A DNA stretch of 8,326 nt from an uncultured Desulfomonile sp. (GCA_903920415.1 CAIXMD010000408.1:1-8326); one strand, 5' to 3'. Shown: positions 1 to 6,248, counted from the first letter of the stretch. Notes: a model not told the origin generated them from the letters alone. A program made the numbers and translations.

Positions 1-83
1 TGCCCTTCCGGAATCACCTGCTCCCGTTCGATCACTCTGTGTATCGACGGAACAGGATCACACGGTCGGCGTATGAATTATAG

Positions 84-1454
84 CTAGAGAATGTACCGGC
101 TCAGGTCATCACTCTTTACAATTTCACGAAGCCTTTCTCTTACCATTTCCGGAGTTATTCTTACTGTTACTCCATCCATATCGGGGGCGTCAAAGGAGAT
201 GTCCTCCAGGAGTTTTTCCATTATGGTATGGAGACGCCGGGCGCCGATGTTCTCGGCACGTTCGTTAACCTCCTCGGCCAGGGATGCAATCTCTACAATA
301 GCGTCATCCTGAAATTCCAGGGTCACTCCTTCGGTCTTCAGCAGTTCTTGATATTGAATAACCAATGCATTTCTGGGCTCGGTGAGAATGCGCACGAAAT
401 CATCCTTAGTGAGAGGCGATAGTTCGGCCCTGAGCGGGAAACGGCCTTGAATTTCAGGGATCAGGTCTGATGGCTTGGAAACGTGGAATGCTCCCGCGGC
501 AACAAAAAGTATGTGGTCGGTTTTTATGGCGCCGTGTTTGGTATTGACCGTGCTTCCCTCTATAATGGGCAGCAGATCTCTCTGCACACCCTCACGAGAC
601 ACATCAGGCCCATGCTGGGAAGAGCGGGACCCGGCTATCTTGTCCAATTCGTCGATGAAAACTATTCCTGTCTGTTCAACCCTCTCCTTGGCCATTTTTG
701 TTACTTTATCCGTGTCTATGAGCTTACTCAGCTCCTCTTGTAGCAATATTTCCAAAGCTTCAGGCACCTTCACTCGACGTCGCTTTGTTTTCCCAGGAAA
801 AATATTGGAGAACATATCCTTAAGGTTGATATCCATTTCTTCCATGCCAGCTGGAGAGAAAACTTCCACTACAGGGATGGCGCTCACCTGGGTCTCGATC
901 TCCACATCGCGGTCATTCAGTCGTCCGTTTCGGAGCATTTTCTTAAATTTTTCACGCGTACGCTGAGCAACTTCAATCTCAACGTTATTATCATGTTGTT
1001 GCACAACCACTTGATTCCGGCGTGGTTTCCGGGTCGAACGCACGGGGAGAAGGATGTCAAGCAGACGATCTTCGGCAAGTTCCTCTGCTTTGGATCGCAA
1101 GATCCCATACTCTTCTTCCCGGACCATTGTAATTCCTATCTCCATGAGATCCCTGATCATAGATTCCACATCTCGGCCTACATAGCCGACCTCAGTGAAT
1201 TTTGAGGCTTCAACTTTCAAGAATGGTGACTGGGCCAGCTTGGCCAATCGGCGAGCAATTTCCGTTTTACCAACCCCGGTCGGACCTATCATAATGATAT
1301 TCTTGGGAGCTATCTCATCGCGCAAATCTTCCGGTACCTGCCTCCTGCGCCACCGATTGCGAAGAGCAATCGCCACCATTCTTTTGGCTCCATGTTGTCC
1401 GACAATGTATTTGTCGAGTTCACCAACTGTTCTCCGAGGTGTAAAAGTTTCCAT
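84..1454 (-). CDS. hslU: HslU (ClpY), AAA+ ATPase subunit of the HslVU protease
   Basis: This is the unfoldase ring of the cytoplasmic HslVU (ClpYQ) protease; it uses ATP to unfold substrates and feed them into HslV. The 456-residue length is usual for the family. Visible motifs are Walker A GPTGVGKT (57-64), the pore loop GYVG (90-93), Walker B IVFIDEL (264-270, D268/E269), a GRF arginine-finger segment near R338 and sensor-2 GARR (404-407). The region from about 110 to 230 is the inserted I-domain. The C-terminus, LSRYIL, is the tail that in known complexes docks into HslV pockets, and it is intact. The start is ATG; the Shine-Dalgarno is weak (a GGGA upstream). The gene lies 116 nt after hslV, probably in the same operon. 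Identification is very secure. Confidence 0.98.
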   Translation of the reverse strand: METFTPRRTVGELDKYIVGQHGAKRMVAIALRNRWRRRQVPEDLRDEIAPKNIIMIGPTGVGKTEIARRLAKLAQSPFLKVEASKFTEVGYVGRDVESMIRDLMEIGITMVREEEYGILRSKAEELAEDRLLDILLPVRSTRKPRRNQVVVQQHDNNVEIEVAQRTREKFKKMLRNGRLNDRDVEIETQVSAIPVVEVFSPAGMEEMDINLKDMFSNIFPGKTKRRRVKVPEALEILLQEELSKLIDTDKVTKMAKERVEQTGIVFIDELDKIAGSRSSQHGPDVSREGVQRDLLPIIEGSTVNTKHGAIKTDHILFVAAGAFHVSKPSDLIPEIQGRFPLRAELSPLTKDDFVRILTEPRNALVIQYQELLKTEGVTLEFQDDAIVEIASLAEEVNERAENIGARRLHTIMEKLLEDISFDAPDMDGVTVRITPEMVRERLREIVKSDDLSRYIL

Positions 1455-1570
1455 AATGGCTTAATAGTCCCATCTTTTTCTGCGAGATTTTTCAGAGTAC
1501 GTTATCTATCCCCATTTAAACTCGTAAGTTGAAGCCAAGGAAAGAAAGATCCATCCAATAGGCGCCCAAA

Positions 1571-2128
1571 TCAGGGATGTGAGTTGCCGAGTTCTTCCAC
1601 GACGATGTTTTCATTGGTGTATACGCAAATTTCACCTGCGATGGACATAGAAACTCGTGCAACCTCGGCGGCATCCATCTGCGTGTGACGCAACAAAGCT
1701 CGTGCTGCTGCGAGCGCGTAATTCCCTCCGGAGCCTATAGCGATAATTCCATCATCGGGCTCAACCACGTCCCCGGTTCCCGAAATCAGGAGAGTCTTAT
1801 CCGAATTCGCAACTATAAGTAGTGCCTCCAACCTTCTCAGCATACGGTCGGTTCGCCACTCCTTGGCCAGTTCCACTGCTGCACGGGTCAGGTTATTGGA
1901 ATACTTGTCCAGCATCTGCTCGAATTTCTCCAACAGAGTCAAGGCGTCAGCCGTGGATCCGGCGAATCCGGCAAGCACATTTTTGTCTTTTCCAAGACGA
2001 CGTACTTTTCGGGAAGAGTGCTTGACCACCGTATCCCCAAGAGACACCTGTCCGTCTCCGGCAATGACCACATTATTTCCTCGGCGGACACAAAGCACAG
2101 TCGTGGAACGGATTTTATACTTAATCAT
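1571..2128 (-). CDS. hslV: HslV (ClpQ), threonine protease subunit of HslVU
   Basis: This is the proteasome-like peptidase subunit that forms the double-ring proteolytic core capped by HslU. I place the start at the ATG ending at 2128 (185 residues) because AGGA lies 7 nt upstream. Two earlier in-frame ATGs (2164 and 2146) have no Shine-Dalgarno and would give up to 197 residues, longer than usual. The protein begins MIKYKIRS followed by TTVLCVRRG, so the catalytic Thr is residue 9 and an eight-residue propeptide must be removed. Counting from that Thr, conserved Lys33 (SRKVRR) is in place. GDGQVSLG, GFAGSTADA, KEWRTDRMLRRLEA and AIGSGGNYALAAARAL are all typical of the family. One extra residue (Asn) sits in the loop before LAGFAG compared with my recollection of E. 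coli HslV. xerC is 69 nt upstream. Confidence 0.97.
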   Translation of the reverse strand: MIKYKIRSTTVLCVRRGNNVVIAGDGQVSLGDTVVKHSSRKVRRLGKDKNVLAGFAGSTADALTLLEKFEQMLDKYSNNLTRAAVELAKEWRTDRMLRRLEALLIVANSDKTLLISGTGDVVEPDDGIIAIGSGGNYALAAARALLRHTQMDAAEVARVSMSIAGEICVYTNENIVVEELGNSHP

Positions 2129-2132
2129 TATG

Positions 2133-2139
2133 TCTTCCT
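2133..2139 (-). promoter_or_regulatory. Ribosome-binding site that sets the hslV start
   Basis: On the minus strand this reads AGGAAGA, with AGGA 7 nt before the ATG at 2126-2128. Nothing comparable precedes the in-frame ATGs ending at 2146 and 2164. This favours the 185-residue HslV with a short propeptide. Confidence 0.7.
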
Positions 2140-2197
2140 GCGTCATAAGGGAACCGGCAGCCATGGAATTGGGAGCGTTTTCTAGTGAACTCGAACG

Positions 2198-3124
2198 TCA
2201 CCTCTCATCGCCCTTTCCCGTTCCACTCCTCGGGTGGGCCTTGTCGTAAACCTCCATGAGGCTTTTGAGGTCTACCCTGGTATAACGCTGAGTGGTCGAA
2301 AGGCTCGAATGGCCCAGCATTTCCTGGATCGAACGGAGATCCGCACCTCCTTGAAGCATGTGAGTAGCGAAAGAATGCCGAAAAGCATGAGGCGAAGCGT
2401 CACGAGTCAACCCTGCCTTGTCCAGACATGATTTGAGTATACGCCCTATGCTTCGTGAAGACAACGGCCCCCCGCGAGAATTCAGAAAAAGCGCTCCACC
2501 ATTCAAGATTGGAAGAGTTTTTGTCTCGATGAACTTTCGCAGTACCAGGTAATTGTGCATGGCTTCCAAGGCCTTGGCTCCTACCGGTACGTATCGTTCT
2601 TTGTTTCCTTTTCCCATCACCCGAACCCAACCGTTGTGAAGGTCAATATCATGGAGCTTGAGGGATGTAAGCTCTCCTACCCGGAGACCTGATGAATAGA
2701 GAAGCTCAAATATGGCCACATCACGTTTTGCGGTTTCCGGATTGCGTGAGAAAAAGCGGTCAACCTCATCCACACTCAGCGCCCTGGGTAGGGGATGCTC
2801 ACGTTTCGGCGCTCTGATACCGGCAGCCGGGTTGATCGAGACAGCTCCCTCTCGCACGAGAAACCTGAAAAATGTTCTTATCGAAGCCAGTTTACGGCCT
2901 ACCGAGGTCTTCTTGAGCCGGCCGAATCGGCTTGCAATGAATGCGCGAATGTGGAATTGGTCAACTCGATTTACATTTTTGAGTTCTCTTGATTTACCCG
3001 AAGATTCCAGATAGTTGAAAAAGTCTCGAAGATCAGCCTCATAGGCTCGTACAGTCTCTCTAGAACGAACCTTCTCCGTCTCGAGATGCCTTTTGAAAAG
3101 CTTCACAGCTTCCTGGAAATTCAA
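2198..3124 (-). CDS. xerC: XerC-type tyrosine recombinase
   Basis: This is a site-specific recombinase expected to act with XerD at the chromosomal dif site to resolve dimers, cutting DNA through a covalent tyrosine intermediate. The 308-residue length is normal for Xer proteins. The N-terminal SAM-like core-binding domain spans about 1-95 and the catalytic domain about 112-295. The full catalytic set is visible: R148 (SSGLRVGEL), K172 (GKGNKERYVP), H246 and R249 (SPHAFRHSFATHML), H272 (LGHSSLS) and nucleophile Y281 (TQRYTRV). The start is TTG, supported by AGGA 8 nt upstream (3133-3136) and by a normal N-terminal length. The assignment as XerC rather than XerD rests mainly on its place before hslV-hslU, the codV-clpQ-clpY order. 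Xer identity is certain; the C/D label is fairly sure. Confidence 0.94.
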   Translation of the reverse strand: MNFQEAVKLFKRHLETEKVRSRETVRAYEADLRDFFNYLESSGKSRELKNVNRVDQFHIRAFIASRFGRLKKTSVGRKLASIRTFFRFLVREGAVSINPAAGIRAPKREHPLPRALSVDEVDRFFSRNPETAKRDVAIFELLYSSGLRVGELTSLKLHDIDLHNGWVRVMGKGNKERYVPVGAKALEAMHNYLVLRKFIETKTLPILNGGALFLNSRGGPLSSRSIGRILKSCLDKAGLTRDASPHAFRHSFATHMLQGGADLRSIQEMLGHSSLSTTQRYTRVDLKSLMEVYDKAHPRSGTGKGDER

Positions 3125-3183
3125 AAAAGTCTTCCTGTCAAGGCCGGAGTATGCTTGATATCATAAAACAAAGAGTCATGGCG

Positions 3184-3207
3184 ACGCCCTTTTTTGGACT
3201 GGGGCGT
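3184..3207. repeat. Inverted repeat between the TPR gene and xerC
   Basis: ACGCCC (3184-3189) and GGGCGT (3202-3207) can pair as a six-base stem with a 12-nt loop. The stem can extend outward through CGAC/GTCG with a two-base bulge. It starts a few bases past the TPR stop codon. No T-tract follows directly on the minus strand, so it is not a canonical terminator. It could be an attenuator or an mRNA-processing hairpin. Confidence 0.4.
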
Positions 3208-3212
3208 GTCGT

Positions 3213-4493
3213 TCACTCCTCATCAGGTTTGTCCGAGGAGTCTGAACCCTTAGTGCTCTGTTCCGGGAGCGGTGACAAGGAATTGCCGCTTGGCTCGCCT
3301 CCCCTTGGGTTGGCCAACGACACCTTTTCGGAAATGGCGGCCCGAAGTTTTTCGTCCGTTGTAAGTTTCAGAGCATTTTCATAGTCTCCAATGGCCTCTT
3401 TGTTAAGCCCCTTGGATGAGTATATGAGGGCCCGGTTTTCAAAAAAGGTGGGGTTTGTAGGATCCAATGAGACGGCTTTCGAGTAGTCCGCCAAAGCTCG
3501 GGTAAAATCGTTCTGCTCATGATAAACAAGGCCCCGATTATTGTAACCTACCGCATCCTGAGGATTGATTTCCAGGCACCTGTTGTAATCCGCCAAGGCC
3601 TGTTGGGACTCCTTCAACTTATAAAACGCGTCACCTCTGACTCGGAAAATCTCTGGATTTTGAGGATCCCTTTCCATGGCAGAGGTAAAATCTTCGATAG
3701 CCTTTCTATACTGTCCACTCTTATGATGAGTTAGTCCCCTGTCCCTCAAGGCCTGGATCATGTTTGGGTCGACTTTTAGTGCGCGAGTCCAAAGTTCAAT
3801 GGCGTGTTTCTCCTTGCCGAGACGATAACTTTCAAGACCCTCCCGGTGAAGCTCCTGGGCCCGCAGTGTTCTTAGGTTTTCTATCTTTTTCTCGATATTA
3901 CCGACATCACCTCTGTTACGCGCCAGTTCAATGACCATCACATACGATTCAAGTGCCTTTTCGTAATCCCCGCGCTTTTCATAAACAGAGGCAAGTGTTT
4001 GAAACGCTGTTACATTTTTTTTGTTTAGCGAGATGGCCTGTCGGAGGTCTCGGATAGACTGTTCCAGATCCCCTTTTTCGCTGCGCACCAAACCCAGCGT
4101 AGTGTATATCACACTGTCTCGTTTACCGTATTTCAAAGCGGCACTCAGATCTTTCAAACTCCCATCTAGGTCTCCACTCTTGTAACGGGCAATCCCCCGG
4201 TTGGCGAGGGCAAACGAATAATCCGGCTTGATTTCCAGAGCGCGATCATAATCTTCCAAAGCCCTTGTGAAAAGCTCCTTACGCTTAAAAGCAACTCCCC
4301 GGTTGTTGTAGGCGAGGTGGTCACGCGGATCCATCTGAAGTGACCGGGTGAAAAGATCCACCGCGTCGTCCAGGCGATCTTGCCTCAATGCCTCGACGCC
4401 AAGATTGTAAGAATCCACCGCGTCTTCCTGGCACAGCGCCTGGAGCGGGAAAATGGTTCCGAAAAAGACTAAACAAATCAAAAACTTTTTCAT
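3213..4493 (-). CDS. Exported tetratricopeptide (TPR) repeat protein
   Basis: This 426-residue protein is built almost entirely of TPR repeats. Residues 1-21 form a signal peptide (MKK, a hydrophobic stretch, then a likely ALC|Q signal peptidase I cut). The Cys is not in a proper lipobox, so a periplasmic location is more likely than a lipoprotein. I count ten TPR-like helix pairs: five between about 25 and 192, a linker rich in charged residues (about 193-213), and five more between about 214 and 380. Repeats carry typical NRG...G/A..DYxxALEIxP signatures, for example YNNRGVAF and YNNRGLVY. The tail from about 395 is Ser/Pro/Asp/Glu-rich and probably disordered. TPR arrays are protein-binding scaffolds; no enzymatic motif is visible and the partner is unknown. 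The start is ATG, with AAAGGA about 11 nt upstream. It precedes xerC by 88 nt and could head that operon. Confidence 0.9.
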   Translation of the reverse strand: MKKFLICLVFFGTIFPLQALCQEDAVDSYNLGVEALRQDRLDDAVDLFTRSLQMDPRDHLAYNNRGVAFKRKELFTRALEDYDRALEIKPDYSFALANRGIARYKSGDLDGSLKDLSAALKYGKRDSVIYTTLGLVRSEKGDLEQSIRDLRQAISLNKKNVTAFQTLASVYEKRGDYEKALESYVMVIELARNRGDVGNIEKKIENLRTLRAQELHREGLESYRLGKEKHAIELWTRALKVDPNMIQALRDRGLTHHKSGQYRKAIEDFTSAMERDPQNPEIFRVRGDAFYKLKESQQALADYNRCLEINPQDAVGYNNRGLVYHEQNDFTRALADYSKAVSLDPTNPTFFENRALIYSSKGLNKEAIGDYENALKLTTDEKLRAAISEKVSLANPRGGEPSGNSLSPLPEQSTKGSDSSDKPDEE

Positions 4494-4708
4494 GGGCTCT
4501 CAGGTCCTTTCAGGCTCCATTCATTCCCCCCGACTCTTAACACAATTTACCGGTTGCAGTCACCTTATGATGTCGGGTACAAAGAAGAAAAAAACAAATA
4601 CGTGGTGAATTCAACACCTAAAAATACCAATAATGTAACTAGTTGAGTATTGCAAATTAAAATAAGTACAATTTTTAGTTATAACTCAAGATAATCAATT
4701 ATTTTTAC

Positions 4709-4736
4709 TTGACAGCCATATGACCTCATGTTAAAG
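4709..4736 (+). promoter_or_regulatory. Candidate upstream promoter of the Cys-rich gene
   Basis: A perfect -35 TTGACA (4709-4714) is followed after 16 nt by a poor -10, TTAAAG (4731-4736, three of six matches). The sequence just upstream is very AT-rich, resembling an UP element. If used, it would give a leader of about 95 nt containing the inverted repeat at 4772-4821. Confidence 0.35.
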
Positions 4737-4771
4737 CCACGTTTCAGTGAAGCCCCACAAGGGCCTAAATT

Positions 4772-4821
4772 CAGTATCCTTCGCTTGAGTATACGCCCTC
4801 AAGTATAATTTGAAGGATCTG
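4772..4821 (+). repeat. Nested inverted repeat upstream of the Cys-rich gene
   Basis: The outer arms are ATCCTTC (4776-4782) and GAAGGAT (4812-4818), extended by CAG/CTG with a one-base bulge. The inner arms are CTTGAG (4784-4789) and CTCAAG (4798-4803) around an 8-nt loop. The strands are asymmetric: TATAATTT bulges between the right arms. It could be an operator overlapping the promoter, or a leader hairpin if transcription begins further upstream. Confidence 0.55.
4780..4809 (+). promoter_or_regulatory. Candidate proximal promoter of the Cys-rich gene
   Basis: A perfect -10 hexamer TATAAT (4804-4809) lies 18 nt after TTCGCT (4780-4785), a weak -35 with three of six matches. Transcription would start near 4816 and leave a leader of about 24 nt with the Shine-Dalgarno. 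The inner palindrome CTTGAG/CTCAAG fills the spacer. A weak -35 with a palindrome in the spacer is what an activator- or repressor-controlled promoter can look like, but this is inference. Confidence 0.4.
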
Positions 4822-4825
4822 ACAA

Positions 4826-4832
4826 AAGGAGG
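4826..4832 (+). promoter_or_regulatory. Strong ribosome-binding site
   Basis: AAGGAGG ends 7 nt before the ATG at 4840. This near-ideal site selects the 4840 start and excludes the out-of-frame ATG at 4833, which directly abuts the Shine-Dalgarno itself. Confidence 0.85.
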
Positions 4833-4839
4833 ATGAGGT

Positions 4840-5502
4840 ATGGTGCTAAGAGTCTTGATCGTTCTTTTCTGTGTTATATTTGGTATTTCCAATCTAATGG
4901 ATTCACCAGCCGCCGCAGGTGGCGCCCCGGAAGTCGCTCCCCCCCCAGCGTATCAGTGCGCTCCCCCAGTCTGCGCCCCCGCGGGTTGTGGGCCTCGTCC
5001 TTTCGGGTTTTGCAGCGGCATCCTCTCTCTGTGCTCAAAGATTTGCGGAACCGTGATAGGGTGCCCATCAGCAGTCGCTGGGGCGATACTGGATACGCCT
5101 CCACCTGTGTTTCCCAGAAGAAGGTGCATGCCGACTCCTTGCGCCCCTGTGATGTGCGCTCCCCGGTGCTATCCCCCTCCCATGTGCGCCCCTGCGCCTT
5201 GTCCTCCGCCTATGCCGACAAGAATCACAAAGTGCAAGCCCGTAGCTTCCGCGGCCACAATGCCTCCCCTTGCATACAGCCCTCCACCAATGTACCCGGT
5301 ACGGCAGGCGCAATGCGGCCCTCCAATGATGGGGTGCCGTCCTCATCGTCCGGTTGGGCCCGGATGTATGGCACTGTGTGCAACCCTGCTGGAGATACCT
5401 TTCAGGCTCTGTTCCGGAATGCTGAGCGTTCCCGACGGCCCCTTCGGTCCGCTTGCAAGCACCTTCGGCACAACCATGACAACTTTCGGCGACTTCTGGT
5501 AG
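4840..5502 (+). CDS. Exported Cys/Pro-rich protein of unknown function
   Basis: I do not recognise this 220-residue protein. Residues 1-26 form a signal peptide with a hydrophobic core and a likely AAA|G cut (SPAAA|GG), so the mature protein should be periplasmic or outside the cell. The mature part holds 19 cysteines, and about one residue in five overall is proline. Cysteines often recur at five-residue steps: 40, 45, 50, then 96, 101, 106, with CAPxxCAP motifs and further cysteines at 110, 116 and 121. A segment with CSGILS (58-63) recurs near the C-terminus as CSGMLS (191-196), suggesting flanking modules around the Pro/Cys core. No catalytic motif or CxxCH haem site is visible. It may be a disulfide-linked surface or envelope protein or a metal binder; neither is shown. 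It stands alone, with its own promoter candidates, a strong ribosome-binding site and a terminator. Longer frames on both strands over it lack a signal peptide and a ribosome-binding site. Confidence 0.85.
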   Translation: MVLRVLIVLFCVIFGISNLMDSPAAAGGAPEVAPPPAYQCAPPVCAPAGCGPRPFGFCSGILSLCSKICGTVIGCPSAVAGAILDTPPPVFPRRRCMPTPCAPVMCAPRCYPPPMCAPAPCPPPMPTRITKCKPVASAATMPPLAYSPPPMYPVRQAQCGPPMMGCRPHRPVGPGCMALCATLLEIPFRLCSGMLSVPDGPFGPLASTFGTTMTTFGDFW

Positions 5503-5544
5503 GACTCTCTTCGACCAGAGCCGTTCATATCTACGAACCCAACC

Positions 5545-5581
5545 GGGGACTTCTTGAACATCAATGTTCAAAAAAGTCCTC
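5545..5581 (+). repeat. Long hairpin after the Cys-rich gene
   Basis: TTGAACA (5554-5560) pairs with TGTTCAA (5565-5571) around a TCAA loop. After a small internal loop, GGACTT (5547-5552) pairs with AAGTCC (5574-5579), with further G-T and G-C pairs outside. There is no T-tract on either strand, so it is not an intrinsic terminator. It would lie in the 3' untranslated region, 43 nt past the stop codon, and may protect the mRNA or bind a protein. Confidence 0.6.
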
Positions 5582-5648
5582 GATTGCTAAGGGTGGATGA
5601 AGTGGGATCCACTCTTTAACCAAAAAACCCCAATTCCTCCTAATTTAA

Positions 5649-5675
5649 GGGGACGTTTTGCGTCCCCATTTTTTT
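5649..5675 (+). terminator. Intrinsic (Rho-independent) terminator
   Basis: GGGGACG (5649-5655) and CGTCCCC (5661-5667) form a perfect seven-base, GC-rich stem with a TTTTG loop. The stem is followed by A and seven T residues (5669-5675). It ends the transcript of the Cys-rich gene. In the other direction the stem is followed only by TTAAATTA, so stopping of the convergent minus-strand gene here would be weak. Confidence 0.9.
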
Positions 5676-5726
5676 GATAGGGACATTCTAACCAACGAGT
5701 AGGGAATCGATACGTACGCTTCAATC

Positions 5727-6248
5727 TTAATACTCTTTGATTTGATCCTTCGTTTCCTGTTTGAGCCTCTTCTTCCGATCCTTGGCCTGTTGACGGGCGA
5801 GGACCTCATCTTTGATCCGTTCGAATTTATCCCTTTTCTCTGCGGCCTCCTCTTCTTTCTGTTCCCGCAATTTTTGGGCTTTCATCAGAGCCTCAAAACG
5901 CTTCATACGGTGCTCGTCGAGGACAAATTCTTCAATTTTTCGCCTGCCTTCACTGCCTCCTGCACATTTAGCAAGATGTTTGTTCAAGAGGCTTCCCGGA
6001 ACGGAGCAGATGTACATTCCGCAAGAAATGCAGACTTTGACGGACTCGTGATCGAGATTCTCCCTTAGGACATGGCCGTTTGAAACGAGTTCTTCCTGTG
6101 AGCGGCTCGACTCTATCCATAGGTCCCTTCTGAGGATATATCCCCATCCAGGCCTTGGAGCCCAAATGGTTTCAAAAAGTTTTTCCGGTTCGTCCAGGCG
6201 GTAGGTGAAACTGGCAGAATGAATCCATAGTCTCTTGGTGAGTTCCAT
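5727..6248 (-). CDS. Small zinc-finger-like protein with a charged C-terminal helix
   Basis: I do not recognise this protein. From the chosen ATG it has 173 residues and no signal peptide or membrane segment, so it should be cytoplasmic. The N-terminal part (1-65) is Trp/Arg-containing (SFTYRLDEPEKLFETIWAPR). It is followed by a likely metal site: C73-x2-C76, C81, then H91-x3-C95, similar in spacing to C2HC zinc fingers. Residues 103-173 are almost wholly charged (KLREQKEEEAAEKRDKF and similar) and should form a long helix or coiled coil. This suggests nucleic-acid or protein binding, by inference only. The ATG at 6248 is preceded by a purine-rich GAGGAGGGAG ending 10 nt upstream. A TTG at 6293 in the same frame would add 15 residues but has no Shine-Dalgarno. 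The gene converges on the Cys-rich gene. Confidence 0.8.
   Translation of the reverse strand: MELTKRLWIHSASFTYRLDEPEKLFETIWAPRPGWGYILRRDLWIESSRSQEELVSNGHVLRENLDHESVKVCISCGMYICSVPGSLLNKHLAKCAGGSEGRRKIEEFVLDEHRMKRFEALMKAQKLREQKEEEAAEKRDKFERIKDEVLARQQAKDRKKRLKQETKDQIKEY

Larger units (their letters stand above)
4494..4839. other. AT-rich divergent intergenic region
   Basis: This 346-nt region separates the minus-strand TPR gene from the plus-strand Cys-rich gene, so it should hold promoters for both directions. Positions 4577-4710 are strongly AT-rich. TTGAG or its complement occurs at 4643-4647 (TTGAGTAT), 4685-4689 (ACTCAAG), 4785-4789 (TTGAGTAT) and 4798-4802 (CTCAAG). I see no small ORF with a convincing ribosome-binding site and no RNA gene. 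I found no convincing promoter for the TPR gene on the minus strand. Confidence 0.6.

Noticed and set aside
1..35. Possible start of the next minus-strand gene after hslU (GTG at 33-35 or 15-17)
   Set aside because: In some deltaproteobacteria argB follows hslU, but the dozen or so residues visible do not resemble its N-terminus and the ribosome-binding sites are poor.
475..966. Plus-strand open frame opposite hslU (163 codons)
   Set aside because: It is a Ser/Arg-rich shadow of hslU with no independent coding evidence.
1863..2249. Plus-strand open frame opposite hslV (128 codons)
   Set aside because: It runs antisense to a clearly conserved gene, has no ribosome-binding site and no family resemblance.
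3160..3166. TATGAT on the minus strand as a -10 for xerC
   Set aside because: No acceptable -35 lies 16-18 nt upstream, so a separate xerC promoter is not supported.
4751..4764. GCCC/GGGC mini-stem upstream of the Cys-rich gene
   Set aside because: A four-base stem with no T-tract is too weak to call a terminator or attenuator.
5068..5571. A 167-codon minus-strand open frame opposite the Cys-rich gene
   Set aside because: The Arg/His/Cys-rich product has no recognisable domain or ribosome-binding site. The frame stays open because the opposite strand lacks stop-forming codons in GC-rich, Pro-rich sequence.
4833..5600. A 255-codon open plus-strand frame overlapping the Cys-rich gene, longer than the gene itself
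   Set aside because: Its ATG directly abuts the Shine-Dalgarno of the 4840 gene, it has no ribosome-binding site or signal peptide, and its Arg/Ser/Pro-rich product is what a frame-shifted reading of CCC/TGC-rich DNA gives.
5601..5613. Small perfect hairpin AGTGG-GAT-CCACT
   Set aside because: It has only a five-base stem with a three-base loop and no T-tract. The real terminator is at 5649-5675.
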